Below are positions 30,812 through 39,188 of a stretch of 52,782 nucleotides of DNA, one piece after another. Origin of the DNA: Prochlorococcus sp. AG-363-P06. GTDB lineage: Bacteria; Cyanobacteriota; Cyanobacteriia; PCC-6307; Cyanobiaceae. The notes under the pieces were generated by a model. That model saw only the letters and a program-made list of their open reading frames with translations, ran no database searches and had not been told where the DNA came from. The stretch's first letter is position 1, and every line of letters begins with the position of its first letter. The stretch is taken from positions 1 through 52,782 of the forward strand of contig QCGD01000011.1 of the NCBI GenBank assembly GCA_003280025.1. The letters run 5' to 3'. Position numbers and translations under genes: made by a program.

Positions 30812-31765
30812 ATGACAGAGCAAATTTTGTTTCCAAAGATAGAGATTAGAGAAAAGGGTTTCTTACAAGTTAGTGATATTCATTCTATATATTGGGAAAG
30901 ATCTGGTAATCCAGAGGGCAAAAAAATTCTTGTTGTTCATGGAGGTCCTGGAGGGGGCAGTCAGCCAAGGTATAGAAGATACTTTAATCCAGAAAAATTT
31001 GATATTATTCAGTTTGATCAAAGAGGTTGTGGTTCATCAACTCCTTTTTCAGAATTAAAAGAAAATACCACTAATGATTTAATAAATGATATAGAGAAAT
31101 TACGTATAAAATTAAAAATTGATGATTGGCATTTGTTTGGAGGTTCATGGGGATCTACTCTTTCACTTATATATGCGATAAAAAATCCCTCAAGAGTTCT
31201 AAGTTTGACATTGAGGGGAATATTTTTATGCAGAAAGTTTGAATTATTATGGTTTTATCAATATGGAGCAAGTGAAATATTCCCTGAAGAATTTGAAGAA
31301 TATATTTCAGTAATACCTCAGGATGAAAGAGATGATTTGATCAGTTCATTTTATAAATATTTAACCTCATCAAATGATGCAATTAGATCAAGAGCTGCAG
31401 CAGCATGGACAAAATGGGAACTTTCTACAAGTCATCTCATAAAAAAAGAATTAGATTTTGGCACAGGAAAAGCTAATTCTTTCTCAGATGCATTTGCAAG
31501 AATTGAATGCCATTACTTCATAAACAATATTTTTTTAGAAGATGATTTTATTTTGAACAATATCAAAACTATAGAATCAATACCAACAACAATTATTCAA
31601 GGAAGGTATGATATTGTATGCCCCGTTAGGAGTGCCTGGGACCTAAACAAAAAATTAAAGAATTCCGAGTTAATTATTGTTGATGATGCTGGACATTCTA
31701 TGAGTGAGGAAGGAATTACTCAAAAATTAATAGAAGAGGTAAAGAAGCTGGAAAATAGTTTTTAA
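30812..31765 (+). CDS. pip: Proline iminopeptidase (alpha/beta hydrolase, S33)
   Basis: A 317-residue cytosolic peptidase that releases N-terminal proline. Family marks are HGGPGGGSQPRYRRYFNPE, FDQRGCGSSTP, the nucleophile Ser112 in FGGSWGSTLSL, Asp267 in GRYDIVCP and His295 in DAGHSMSEEG. Length and motif order match bacterial Pip. It begins about 100 bases after the intrinsic terminator, so it has its own promoter. Confidence 0.94.
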   Translation: MTEQILFPKIEIREKGFLQVSDIHSIYWERSGNPEGKKILVVHGGPGGGSQPRYRRYFNPEKFDIIQFDQRGCGSSTPFSELKENTTNDLINDIEKLRIKLKIDDWHLFGGSWGSTLSLIYAIKNPSRVLSLTLRGIFLCRKFELLWFYQYGASEIFPEEFEEYISVIPQDERDDLISSFYKYLTSSNDAIRSRAAAAWTKWELSTSHLIKKELDFGTGKANSFSDAFARIECHYFINNIFLEDDFILNNIKTIESIPTTIIQGRYDIVCPVRSAWDLNKKLKNSELIIVDDAGHSMSEEGITQKLIEEVKKLENSF

Positions 31766-31789
31766 GATTGGATGATTTGTACACAAAAA

Positions 31790-31963
31790 TCATAGTCCGT
31801 TATCTTCAATATTTTTTGCAATACTCCTAAGTAATTCAACAATATCAGAGTCATTACATTTAGTATCTTCTTTAAGTAAAATACATTCATCTCTTATACT
31901 TACATTTGTACTCCACCAAATACCTGAACTATTGGTATCATCCCATTCAAATTTATTAGACAT
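31790..31963 (-). CDS. Small acidic hypothetical protein, 57 aa
   Basis: ATG at 31963. A soluble acidic protein (MSNKFEWDDTNSSGIWWSTN, then SIRDECILLKEDTKCND). It continues with a helix (SDIVELLRSIAKNIED) and ends NGL. Two Cys and the WW pair are distinctive. No family recognised. It sits between two plus-strand genes. Confidence 0.55.
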   Translation of the reverse strand: MSNKFEWDDTNSSGIWWSTNVSIRDECILLKEDTKCNDSDIVELLRSIAKNIEDNGL

Positions 31964-32073
31964 AATTTCTAAATAATAAGTGATTTAATTTAGATTTCTA
32001 TTTAAAGAAAAAATTTCTTTTATTAAGATAATAATATTAAATAATTTTTTAGCTATTTACAAAGAATAATAAA

Positions 32074-32697
32074 ATGAAAATAACAAATAAACTTTGGGAT
32101 AGTAATTACGAACTAGCTGAACTTAGCTTAAATACAAAATTTGTTCAAGGTCTCAAAAGTGGAAAACTTCCTAAACATATTTTTCAAGAATATTTAGCGC
32201 AAGATTATTTCTTTTTAGAAACCTTTGCAAGGGCATATGGATTAGCAGTTTCTAAATCTAAAGATAAATATTCAATTAGGACTTTAAGTCAGCTTCTAAT
32301 AGGTGTATCTGAGGAACTAATCCTCCATGAAACTTATGCAAAAGAATGGGATATTGATTTGTCTAATAACTACATTAAACCCGCCACAAAAAATTATACT
32401 GATTTTCTAGATAATGTTTCTAAAACACTAAGTGCAGTTGAAATAATGTTTGCTATGACACCCTGCATGCGTCTTTACTCTTGGATAGGTCAAAGATTAT
32501 TAAATATGGGTTTCGATGAAAAATATAAGGAATGGATAATTACTTATTCTGATAAGTCGTTTGAAAATTTAGCAAAATCCCTTGAAAACCTTATTGATAG
32601 TTATCAAGATCAATTTGATATTAATCAGGCAAATTATTTATACACAAGGGCAATGGAATTAGAGCTAGATTTTTTTAAAGCATATTCAGATTTCTAA
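32074..32697 (+). CDS. tenA: TenA-family aminopyrimidine aminohydrolase / thiaminase II
   Basis: A 207-residue all-helical protein. Motifs are FVQGLKSGKLPKHIFQEYLAQDYFFL, the HETYAKEW block, the conserved Cys131 in MTPCMRLYSWIG and Glu195/Glu197 in AMELELDFF. This is the TenA_C type that salvages the pyrimidine moiety of thiamin breakdown products. It is followed 41 bases later by thiD, which phosphorylates the same pyrimidine, so the pair works in thiamin salvage. No TPP riboswitch was recognised upstream. Confidence 0.9.
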   Translation: MKITNKLWDSNYELAELSLNTKFVQGLKSGKLPKHIFQEYLAQDYFFLETFARAYGLAVSKSKDKYSIRTLSQLLIGVSEELILHETYAKEWDIDLSNNYIKPATKNYTDFLDNVSKTLSAVEIMFAMTPCMRLYSWIGQRLLNMGFDEKYKEWIITYSDKSFENLAKSLENLIDSYQDQFDINQANYLYTRAMELELDFFKAYSDF

Positions 32698-32738
32698 TTA
32701 GTTTATATAATTCTTTTTAACTGAGAAAAATTAAAATT

Positions 32739-33521
32739 ATGTATTCAAAAATTGCGCTTTCAATAGGTGGTAGTGACTCCGGAGGAGGTGCGGGAATTCA
32801 GGCTGACCTTAGAACATTTATGGCACTTAAAGTTCATGGATGCTCTGTAATTACATGCATTACTGCTCAAAATAGTATTGAGGTTAAATGTGTAGAGGCT
32901 GTGGAGAAAAATACTTTAATAAGTCAGCTGGATACTTTATTTTGTGATTTAGATATTAATGCTTTAAAAACTGGCATGTTGCTTAATGAAATGATCATAA
33001 AGGATACAGCTTCAAGATTAAATACTTATCAGATTCCTAAAATTATTGACCCAGTCATGGTAAGTAGAACTGGTTCTAAATTACTTGAGGATTCATCAAT
33101 TAATGCCTACAAAAAATTACTTTTACCAATTGCAGATTTGGTAACTCCAAATATTTATGAAGCAAATCTACTATCTGATATAAGAATTCAGAATAAAGAA
33201 GAAATTGAAAAAGCTGCACAAAATATTCTTGAACTTGGAGCTAATGCCGTATTAATAAAAGGTGGAGGTTTGAAAGATATGAAAGGGAAAGATTTTTTTA
33301 TTGATAAAAATGGTACAAGAGATTGGTTAGTAAATGATGTTATCAATACTCAAAACACACATGGCAGTGGTTGTACTTTAAGTGCTGCTATTTGTGCCTA
33401 TAGAGCATTGGGTCTTGAGTTAATTGACTCGATTCAGAAAGCAAAATCATTTGTTAGAAAATCTTTAGAAAATTCCTATAAAATCGGATCTGGTCCAGGA
33501 CCTCTTGGACATTATCAATAA
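32739..33521 (+). CDS. thiD: Hydroxymethylpyrimidine/phosphomethylpyrimidine kinase
   Basis: A 260-residue ribokinase-fold kinase converting HMP to HMP-P and HMP-PP in thiamin synthesis. Seen: GGSDSGGGAGIQADLRTF, VITCITAQNS, DPVMVSRTGSKLL, VTPNIYEANLL and the catalytic loop NTHGSGCTLSAAI with Cys212. It is in an operon with tenA. Length and motifs are complete. Confidence 0.95.
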   Translation: MYSKIALSIGGSDSGGGAGIQADLRTFMALKVHGCSVITCITAQNSIEVKCVEAVEKNTLISQLDTLFCDLDINALKTGMLLNEMIIKDTASRLNTYQIPKIIDPVMVSRTGSKLLEDSSINAYKKLLLPIADLVTPNIYEANLLSDIRIQNKEEIEKAAQNILELGANAVLIKGGGLKDMKGKDFFIDKNGTRDWLVNDVINTQNTHGSGCTLSAAICAYRALGLELIDSIQKAKSFVRKSLENSYKIGSGPGPLGHYQ

Positions 33522-33903
33522 CTTTAAAAAAGTTTAATTATAATCAAATCTTACTATGATTCTTTTTTTTTAAATGATATTTATTCTGTCTCCCATCAAA
33601 CTTCTATCTATTAAAATTTTCCAGCAAAAAAGAATTAATTATTTTATTTTTAATTGACAAATTTTATTTTTAATTGACAAATTTTATTTAAAATTTTATT
33701 AAATCTCAATTTAATAATTTCCTATATATTGATTTTATTTATTCAAAATCGAATAAAAATTGATTTTCAGGAGTATTTTTTTGAATAATTATTATTAGAA
33801 GTTTTTAAATTTGTAGTAAATAAAACTTTTTCATAATAGATAGTAATTAAGACTTATTCCCTTTTATTTTTTTTAAGACTAATTTATAAAAAAAACTATT
33901 TTC
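33522..33903. other. AT-rich intergenic region with tandem duplication
   Basis: About 380 bases with no gene. The only structure seen is a perfect 20-base tandem duplication (33641-33680) with a partial third copy. Otherwise it is poly-A/T tracts. Confidence 0.5.
33641..33689. repeat. Two perfect 20-bp tandem copies plus partial third
   Basis: Unit ATTTTATTTTTAATTGACAA at 33641-33660 and 33661-33680, followed by ATTTTATTT. This is probably a recent slippage product in non-coding DNA. Confidence 0.9.
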
Positions 33904-34047
33904 ATGCTTAAAGAAGACACAAAACAACAAAAAACTATACTAAATGTTGGTTACTGTGAAAGTACCTCTGAATGGCTTAATAGGATTATTACTGAATTGG
34001 CTGACGAAGATAAGAACTTTGTCGACTTGTCAGTTATTTGTGCTTGA
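33904..34047 (+). CDS. Small hypothetical protein, 47 aa
   Basis: ATG at 33904. Soluble (QQKTILNVGYCESTSEWLNR, then ELADEDKNFVDLSVICA). Its composition (Trp, Cys, Asp/Glu) and G+C are above the spacer background, which supports coding. No domain recognised. Confidence 0.5.
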   Translation: MLKEDTKQQKTILNVGYCESTSEWLNRIITELADEDKNFVDLSVICA

Positions 34048-34393
34048 TTTTATGAAAATATAAATTTATATAGATAGACTGGTAAGATAATTTATCTATA
34101 AAATAAAATTATTAATTATAAATATTCTGTCAATAAATTTAGGTAATTATTCGCATAGTTAGTGATATAAAAAAAAGTTAAAAGTAAGTAATTAAAAAAA
34201 GTTATTCTAAGTCATGCAACCTATCTCTGATGAACTTTATAGAAAATTAGTTAAATCTTATAAAAGATGAGAATTTTAATTTTTCATTGACATGATAAAT
34301 TTTGGTTTTTAATTGGAAAAAGTTTTTTCTATTTGATTATTCTTGAAAATTTATTAATAGATTTATAGAATAAATTTCTCAATTTAGTAAGAA
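34048..34393. other. AT-rich intergenic region
   Basis: About 345 bases. A possible 18-codon frame (34214-34270, MQPISDELYRKLVKSYKR) is too short to claim. No hairpin or repeat was seen. Confidence 0.45.
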
Positions 34394-34771
34394 ATGGAAA
34401 AAGATTCTATTAAAATAACCGGTAATAAAGAGGAAGCAAGAGAAGAAGCTCTCTTAAGATATTTAATAGAGGCAGAAGGATTAAAAGATATTTTTGATAA
34501 GGATTTTGAGGAGTGGTCTAATTTTGATGCCTGGGAAAATATTGGAGTTCAGCAGTGGATTTTTGCTCGAGCCTTGGAAGTTTATAGAGGTAATAAAATA
34601 GATATTAAATGTGGTTGTTGTGAATATATTAATTGTCTCGAAACTGATTTTAAGAAGATTGAAAACCAAAAATGCTATGGGATAAAAAGTGCATACATGA
34701 TTGAAAAGGTTTTAGGTGAAATTGTATTGGCTGCAGCTAAAAGAGAAAGTGATGGCACATATTCCGTATAA
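34394..34771 (+). CDS. Hypothetical protein with Cys cluster, 125 aa
   Basis: Acidic, helical N-terminal half (EEAREEALLRYLIEAEGLKDIF, broken by a turn, then FDAWENIGVQQWIFARALEVY). A cysteine group follows (IDIKCGCCEYINCLETDF), then a helical end YMIEKVLGEIVLAAAKRE. C-x-C-C-x4-C plus a later Cys could bind a metal, which is inference. No family recognised. Confidence 0.6.
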   Translation: MEKDSIKITGNKEEAREEALLRYLIEAEGLKDIFDKDFEEWSNFDAWENIGVQQWIFARALEVYRGNKIDIKCGCCEYINCLETDFKKIENQKCYGIKSAYMIEKVLGEIVLAAAKRESDGTYSV

Positions 34772-34806
34772 GTTTTTCTATAGGAATCTTTAAATCAAAA
34801 GAAATT

Positions 34807-35028
34807 CTATTTCCAAATTATTTGCTTCCACCATTCTTCCACTTTTGAAGGGGTACCATACCAAACCTTTCCGAAAATACCTCCATGAAATGTTTCAGGA
34901 AGAATTATTTTTTGTAAACCTTTTAAAATAGATGAGGACAACGGCACTAAACCATCTCCTCTCGCATCCTGATCGCCAGAAATTGATTTATATAAGCTAA
35001 GAGAACTGGAATTTATCCTAGTCTTCAC
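34807..35028 (-). pseudogene. Remnant of an alpha/beta hydrolase (C-terminal part)
   Basis: A 73-codon frame that looks like the last part of a lipase-like alpha/beta hydrolase. GDGLVPLSSSILKGL carries the usual Asp-containing GDGLVP motif, and LPETFHGGIFGKVWYG carries the catalytic-His region, ending VEEWWKQIIWK. The nucleophile elbow and the N-terminal two thirds are absent. The first residues (MKTRINSSSLSLYKS) may be the old interior of the gene. A decayed fragment is the simplest reading. A small independent protein is less likely. Confidence 0.6.
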
Positions 35029-35233
35029 TCTAATTAATTAATTAATACAAAAATACTTCTTGCGGACATTTATTTCATTTGGCAATATAAGTAACCGACT
35101 CTTTAATTGGGACATCAAATTTAGATGTCCCCCTTAATGGCAAGATAGAACTGAAGGAATAAAGTCAGGGATTTTCTAATGTTTTTCTTCCAGTTCAGCC
35201 GTTAAAAAGCTTCCACACACATACTGATAGAAA

Positions 35234-36016
35234 ATGAAAATTATTAAGAGACTCAGGTCGCTGCCAGGCGACTCCCTGAGTGTTATACGCCGCACTCCTC
35301 CACTTGTTTTTGCAATGGCCGTCTTATCTCTCGGAGGATTTATAGGCGCCTCCACGGTCCTTGTGAGAGGCTTAAGGATGGTTGAGAATTCCATCACTGT
35401 TACAGGAGCAAGTACTGAAAGTTTTGAGAGTGATATTGCTAAATGGTCCGTTCAGGTAAGGGCTACAGGAAATACTCAGGTCGACTCATTTAACAAGCAT
35501 AAAGAGTCGATGAGAAAGACTATGAATTTCCTTAAAGCCAATGGAATTGACGATGGTATCAAACAGAAAGTTTATCTTGGACCAGCAAGTATAAAAGAAT
35601 ATCAAACCAAGCATCCCAAGACCAATGAAATCATCAGAACGGAATGGATTACCTATCAAAGAATTGGAATCCATAGCAATGATGTTTATCGAATTCAAAA
35701 AACCCATAGCAAGATAACTGAACTTCTTGGCGAAGGTGTTTTGGTAAGGCCGAGCTCTCCCGAGTACACATATTCCAAGCTTGCTGACAAAAGAGTAGAT
35801 ATGCTCGCCAAGGCTGCAAAGGATGCACGAATAAGAGCTGAGGCTATTGCTTTTCAGGCAGGTTCTAAAGTTGGTGGTTTAAAGAAAGTGAATACTGGAG
35901 TTTTCCAGATAACTGTCCCAAATTCTACGAGAGTAAGTAGCTGGGGTTCTTACGATACAACTACTATCAAGAAAGATATCACTGCCGTAATGGGAGTAAC
36001 TTTTGCCGTTAAGTAG
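35234..36016 (+). CDS. SIMPL-domain (DUF541) protein
   Basis: A 260-residue envelope-type protein. One N-terminal membrane helix (PPLVFAMAVLSLGGFIGAST) is followed by the SIMPL domain, starting ITVTGASTESFESDIAKWSVQV, with LLGEGVLV and KAAKDARIRAEAIA near the end. It is probably periplasmic. Function in the family is poorly known (stress or signalling-related). Its first part is clearly richer in G+C than its surroundings (for example the opening 60 bases), suggesting acquisition from another lineage. Confidence 0.82.
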   Translation: MKIIKRLRSLPGDSLSVIRRTPPLVFAMAVLSLGGFIGASTVLVRGLRMVENSITVTGASTESFESDIAKWSVQVRATGNTQVDSFNKHKESMRKTMNFLKANGIDDGIKQKVYLGPASIKEYQTKHPKTNEIIRTEWITYQRIGIHSNDVYRIQKTHSKITELLGEGVLVRPSSPEYTYSKLADKRVDMLAKAAKDARIRAEAIAFQAGSKVGGLKKVNTGVFQITVPNSTRVSSWGSYDTTTIKKDITAVMGVTFAVK

Positions 36017-36020
36017 TAGC

Positions 36021-36116
36021 TCAGGGAGTATGTTTATTGCCTTTAAGAATCATCAGCAAAGGTAGACCAATAAGCATCAGACTGCCATCAATAAATAAAA
36101 AAGTATTTAGATTCAT
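36021..36116 (-). CDS. One-helix microprotein, 31 aa, coupled to upstream gene
   Basis: ATG at 36116 overlaps the stop codon of the 63-residue gene by ATGA, a typical translational coupling, which supports both. The peptide MNLNTFLFIDGSLMLIGLPLLMILKGNKHTP has one hydrophobic helix and a basic end. Unknown role. Confidence 0.55.
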   Translation of the reverse strand: MNLNTFLFIDGSLMLIGLPLLMILKGNKHTP

Positions 36117-36304
36117 TTATCCATTCCTTCAGGGGTATTCCAATCAAGGGGTATTCCTTTTTTAATTGATTCTTGTTTCATATCATCCATCTCTTTTCTG
36201 ACTTTATTGTAGTATGCCAACTCTTCTGGATCATCAGAACCCAGACCATAATTCATCGTCGCTGCAAGATATATTCTGTGCATACGGTATGAAGATAGTG
36301 GCAT
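36113..36304 (-). CDS. Hypothetical protein, 63 aa
   Basis: Soluble and charged (MPLSSYRMHRIYLAATMNYG, then DPEELAYYNKVRKEMDDMKQE). It ends GIPLDWNTPEGMDK. No domain recognised. Its stop is overlapped by the next microprotein start, so the two form a tiny operon. Confidence 0.6.
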   Translation of the reverse strand: MPLSSYRMHRIYLAATMNYGLGSDDPEELAYYNKVRKEMDDMKQESIKKGIPLDWNTPEGMDK

Positions 36305-36505
36305 TACTAAAGAAAATCTTTGTTAAATATATCTGAATTCTAAGCAAAATGATTGAGAATTGAAAGAATAAATTGTTGATAATCAAGTTTATAAAAAATC
36401 GATAATCTTTAGAGAAGCTTTAAGCAATACGAAGGAGTTACAAGAAGAACAATAATATTAAAGATGACTAATTTAAATTTAATTCAGAAGCTAGCAAATA
36501 GTAAT

Positions 36506-36982
36506 TTATAAAAACCATTTTGTATTTGTTTCTAGTGCCTCATCCCAAGTTTTTCCTAACATTTCTAAAGTTTTGTAGAAACTCAACGGCAAGATAGCGC
36601 TGTTTTTAATGATAAAAGTTTTAATAATTTCGTCTAAATCATTCATATCGTCAACTGACCAGTTTTCTTTATCTTCAGGATAATTATCCCCTGCAACTAA
36701 ACTTTCACAATCTTGAGGTATAAGAAAAATAATATAGTTAACATCTTGCATTAAATAACCATCTTTAAAATATATATTTGTTTGATTTTTGATCCAACCT
36801 TTTAAATCAAGCCCATTATGTAAATCTAATCCATTATGTGGCTCTACAAAGTAACCTTCCATTTTTATTCCTTCCCAATCTTGATCATCATCTCTATAGG
36901 ATTGAAAATTAAATTCTCCATCCTTTAAAACCCAACCTTCTAGCCTTAATAGTTTTCCTTTCTCAATATCAATAAATTCCAT
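36506..36982 (-). CDS. Hypothetical protein, 158 aa
   Basis: Acidic, beta-rich N-terminal part (GKLLRLEGWVLKDGEFNFQSY) and a helical end (ILPLSFYKTLEMLGKTWDEALE). It contains a direct repeat HNGLDLHNGLDL (about residues 49-60) made by an in-frame duplication. Unrecognised. Confidence 0.55.
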   Translation of the reverse strand: MEFIDIEKGKLLRLEGWVLKDGEFNFQSYRDDDQDWEGIKMEGYFVEPHNGLDLHNGLDLKGWIKNQTNIYFKDGYLMQDVNYIIFLIPQDCESLVAGDNYPEDKENWSVDDMNDLDEIIKTFIIKNSAILPLSFYKTLEMLGKTWDEALETNTKWFL

Positions 36983-37057
36983 AAATTAAATTTCACAGAT
37001 TTTATTATATTAGCCAAGCCCGCTTATTAAGTTAACTAAGCATTGCAAGATATAACT

Positions 37058-37345
37058 TTAAACAATACTTTCTTCTGTACCTCCTTCCTCCAAATAATAT
37101 TCAATTATTTCTTCTATTTCTTCTAATGTCGAACCCGATTCGGAAATTTCTTCACATTCTTCGTCAAAGTTACCATCTTCATCTTCAATTTCTATTTGTT
37201 TTTCAAGACTTACGCGATAATCATCTTTATCAATTCCAGTTCTACAAATCAATAAGCGTCCTTCTTCAATATCAGTTTCAAAAATAGCATCAGGATCATT
37301 ATCAAGAAGACTTTTGGCCTTAATAGCAAGTTTTTTCAAGTCCAT
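37058..37345 (-). CDS. Very acidic hypothetical protein, 95 aa
   Basis: MDLKKLAIKAKSLLDNDPDAIF, then a strand-rich centre (RLLICRTGIDKDDYRVSLEKQ). The rest is a Glu/Asp-rich tail (EDEDGNFDEECEEIS, EEIEEIIEYYLEEGG). It could be a nucleic-acid mimic or a flexible binding protein, but only the charge supports this. It is about 75 bases downstream of the next gene on the same strand. Confidence 0.55.
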   Translation of the reverse strand: MDLKKLAIKAKSLLDNDPDAIFETDIEEGRLLICRTGIDKDDYRVSLEKQIEIEDEDGNFDEECEEISESGSTLEEIEEIIEYYLEEGGTEESIV

Positions 37346-37742
37346 AATCTTTAAGCAATTTTTTAAATTTAAAATAAATTAACTTTTCTTCACCAATAAA
37401 ATATATGAAGTGAATCAATTTGTTGCTAAATTTTAGCATTTTTCTAATAGAAAGGTTAAGTTTTTTCTTTCGATGTATGAAAAAAATAAATTGATCGCAA
37501 GCTATGTTTGAAATAACCAGATGGGTCAATTTAATATTTCTTCAGTAATATTCTTTTCTTAATTCGTGACTAAATTCAATATTGCAAATGCTTTGTAAGC
37601 AGTTGCTTTTATTTACTAATCATTTCTCACTAACTCTAATACCACCCCATCACTTAAAGTGTCTCCAAAAATTAAATTTAATTTGATACAACATTTTTTA
37701 TATAAAATGATGTAAATTGAAATTCAGAAATATTAGAAAAAG
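37346..37742. other. AT-rich intergenic region
   Basis: About 400 bases between the divergent acidic protein and DUF4116 genes. No convincing gene, repeat or hairpin was seen. The promoter of the DUF4116 gene should be near 37690-37740. Confidence 0.45.
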
Positions 37743-38246
37743 ATGCAATCACGTCAAGAAGTTCTTGAAGCCTGTAAGGAAGACGGGTATAAACTTGAAG
37801 AAGCCTCTGAAGAAATCAAGGCTGATCGAGAAGTGGTTATGGCTGCTGTTCAATCCTCAAGCGGTGAAGCATTTGAGTATGCCGATGATGCTCTGAAGGC
37901 TGACCGAGAATTCGTTCTTGAAGTTGTGAAATTACAAGGTAATGCACTCCAGCATGCTTCTTCAGAGTTGCAGGGTGATCGTCAAATTGTCTTTGCAGCT
38001 GCTGCTACTTCTAGGCTGAATGCTCATTCTCTCCAATATGCCTCGAAAGAGTTAAAGGCAGATCGTGAGATAGTTCTCGCAACTGTTAAGAATAATGGAT
38101 ATGCTCTTCAATACGCGGCTGAAGAACTTAAAGCAGATCGTGAAATAGTTCTTGCCGCAGTCAAACGAAGTCCTGGTGCAATTGATTTTGCCTCTGAAGA
38201 ACTTAGGAAAGAGTTACCACCAGCACCCAAAGCCCCATGGGATTGA
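37743..38246 (+). CDS. DUF4116 repeat protein, 167 aa
   Basis: Built of about four imperfect repeats of about 25-33 residues, each with LKADREIVLAAVK-like helices followed by G-x-A-L-Q-Y-A or similar (seen at ADREVVMAAV, ADREFVLEVV, GDRQIVFAAA, ADREIVLATV and ADREIVLAAV). This is the DUF4116 leucine/alanine repeat pattern. Function in bacteria unknown, possibly a protein-protein scaffold. It ends with Pro-rich LPPAPKAPWD. G+C is higher than neighbouring genes. Confidence 0.83.
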   Translation: MQSRQEVLEACKEDGYKLEEASEEIKADREVVMAAVQSSSGEAFEYADDALKADREFVLEVVKLQGNALQHASSELQGDRQIVFAAAATSRLNAHSLQYASKELKADREIVLATVKNNGYALQYAAEELKADREIVLAAVKRSPGAIDFASEELRKELPPAPKAPWD

Positions 38247-38566
38247 TATCTATGAGAGTAATTACCTTGGTTGTGTGAAGAAGGTTGTGTTCTAGAGGAA
38301 CAGAAGGTATTGTTATCGTTCAGGAGTGCTACGGATGAGTTTTCTTAAAGTTTCAGGAGTTACTGAACTCGCTGGTCTATGCTAGAAGAAGGCTGAAGTT
38401 TCTTAATCAAAACGGATAGCCAATCCGCTTAGTTATTTTCCTTTCTTTTGGAACTATTGGAGGTGGGAAATAATTATCAGTTAATAAATTTCTTTGAATA
38501 GCATGTACTGTATATAGATACCTATAGTGTGATAGCGAGTATATTATTTAGAAACTATTTAGTTTG
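38247..38566. other. Intergenic region upstream of vsr
   Basis: About 320 bases of near-average G+C. A short stem CGGAT/ATCCG (about 38420-38434) followed by a T-rich stretch could end the DUF4116 transcript, but it is weak. The vsr promoter should lie in the last 60 bases. No gene seen. Confidence 0.4.
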
Positions 38567-38980
38567 ATGAGTAGTGAAGTTCTACATAATTTGAGCGAGC
38601 AGAGATCGAGGAATATGTCTGCAATTAAATCGAAGAATACAAAGCCTGAAATTGCTGTTAGGAAACTTCTACATTCAATGGGATATAGATTCAGATTACA
38701 TAGAAAAGATTTACCAGGTTCTCCGGATATTGTTCTGCCAAAATATAAAACAGTAATTTTTGTACATGGATGTTTCTGGCATAGGCATGAAAATTGTAAG
38801 TATGCTTCTACTCCAAAAACAAGAAAAGAATTCTGGGAGAAAAAATTTACAGAAAATATAAATAGAGATAATTTAAATCAAGCTAATTTATCATTAAGAG
38901 GATGGAAAATAATAATCATATGGGAGTGTCAATTAAAAGGCGATAAGAAGAAATTTATGAGAGATTTGCTCCCAAATTAA
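38567..38980 (+). CDS. vsr: Very short patch repair endonuclease (Vsr)
   Basis: A 137-residue nuclease that nicks DNA 5' of the T in T:G mismatches arising from deamination of 5-methylcytosine. Motifs: RSRNMSAIKSKNTKPEIAVRKLL, the catalytic Asp54 in PGSPDIVLPKYK, HGCFWHRHENC, and FWEKKFTENINRD. A TTG one codon upstream is a weaker start. It is convergent with the cytosine methyltransferase gene, as expected for a modification-repair pair. Confidence 0.95.
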   Translation: MSSEVLHNLSEQRSRNMSAIKSKNTKPEIAVRKLLHSMGYRFRLHRKDLPGSPDIVLPKYKTVIFVHGCFWHRHENCKYASTPKTRKEFWEKKFTENINRDNLNQANLSLRGWKIIIIWECQLKGDKKKFMRDLLPN

Positions 38981-39154
38981 CTTTGAATTAGTCGAGTTCG
39001 AAACCTGGGCCAAGTTGACCAAAAACTGCCCTGCTTTACCCCATATCAATGTGCTATAGCTCTCAGACTGCGTATAGAAGTCATCAGGAAACCAGATGAA
39101 CTTGCTATATAATATATACCTCTTTTTTATACCTGTCACAAGGTTCATTAAAAG

Positions 39155-39175
39155 CGTACATATGCAATATGTACG
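39155..39175. promoter_or_regulatory. Perfect palindrome between vsr and the methyltransferase gene
   Basis: CGTACATAT, GCA, ATATGTACG: 9+9 perfect arms. It lies between two convergent stops, so it may serve as a terminator (on the minus strand it is followed by CTTTT) or a protein-binding or methylation-related site. Function is unproven. Confidence 0.4.
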
Positions 39176-39188
39176 GGCAAATAAACTA

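Noticed and set aside
35109-35131. GGGACATC/GATGTCCC hairpin near the SIMPL gene as a terminator
   Set aside because: A good stem, but no T-run follows on either strand, so termination cannot be claimed. It was left as an unexplained dyad.
39000-39030. GTTCGAAAC motif resembling a tRNA T-loop, possible integration-site remnant beside the island
   Set aside because: The flanking bases do not form a T-stem and no acceptor stem is present.
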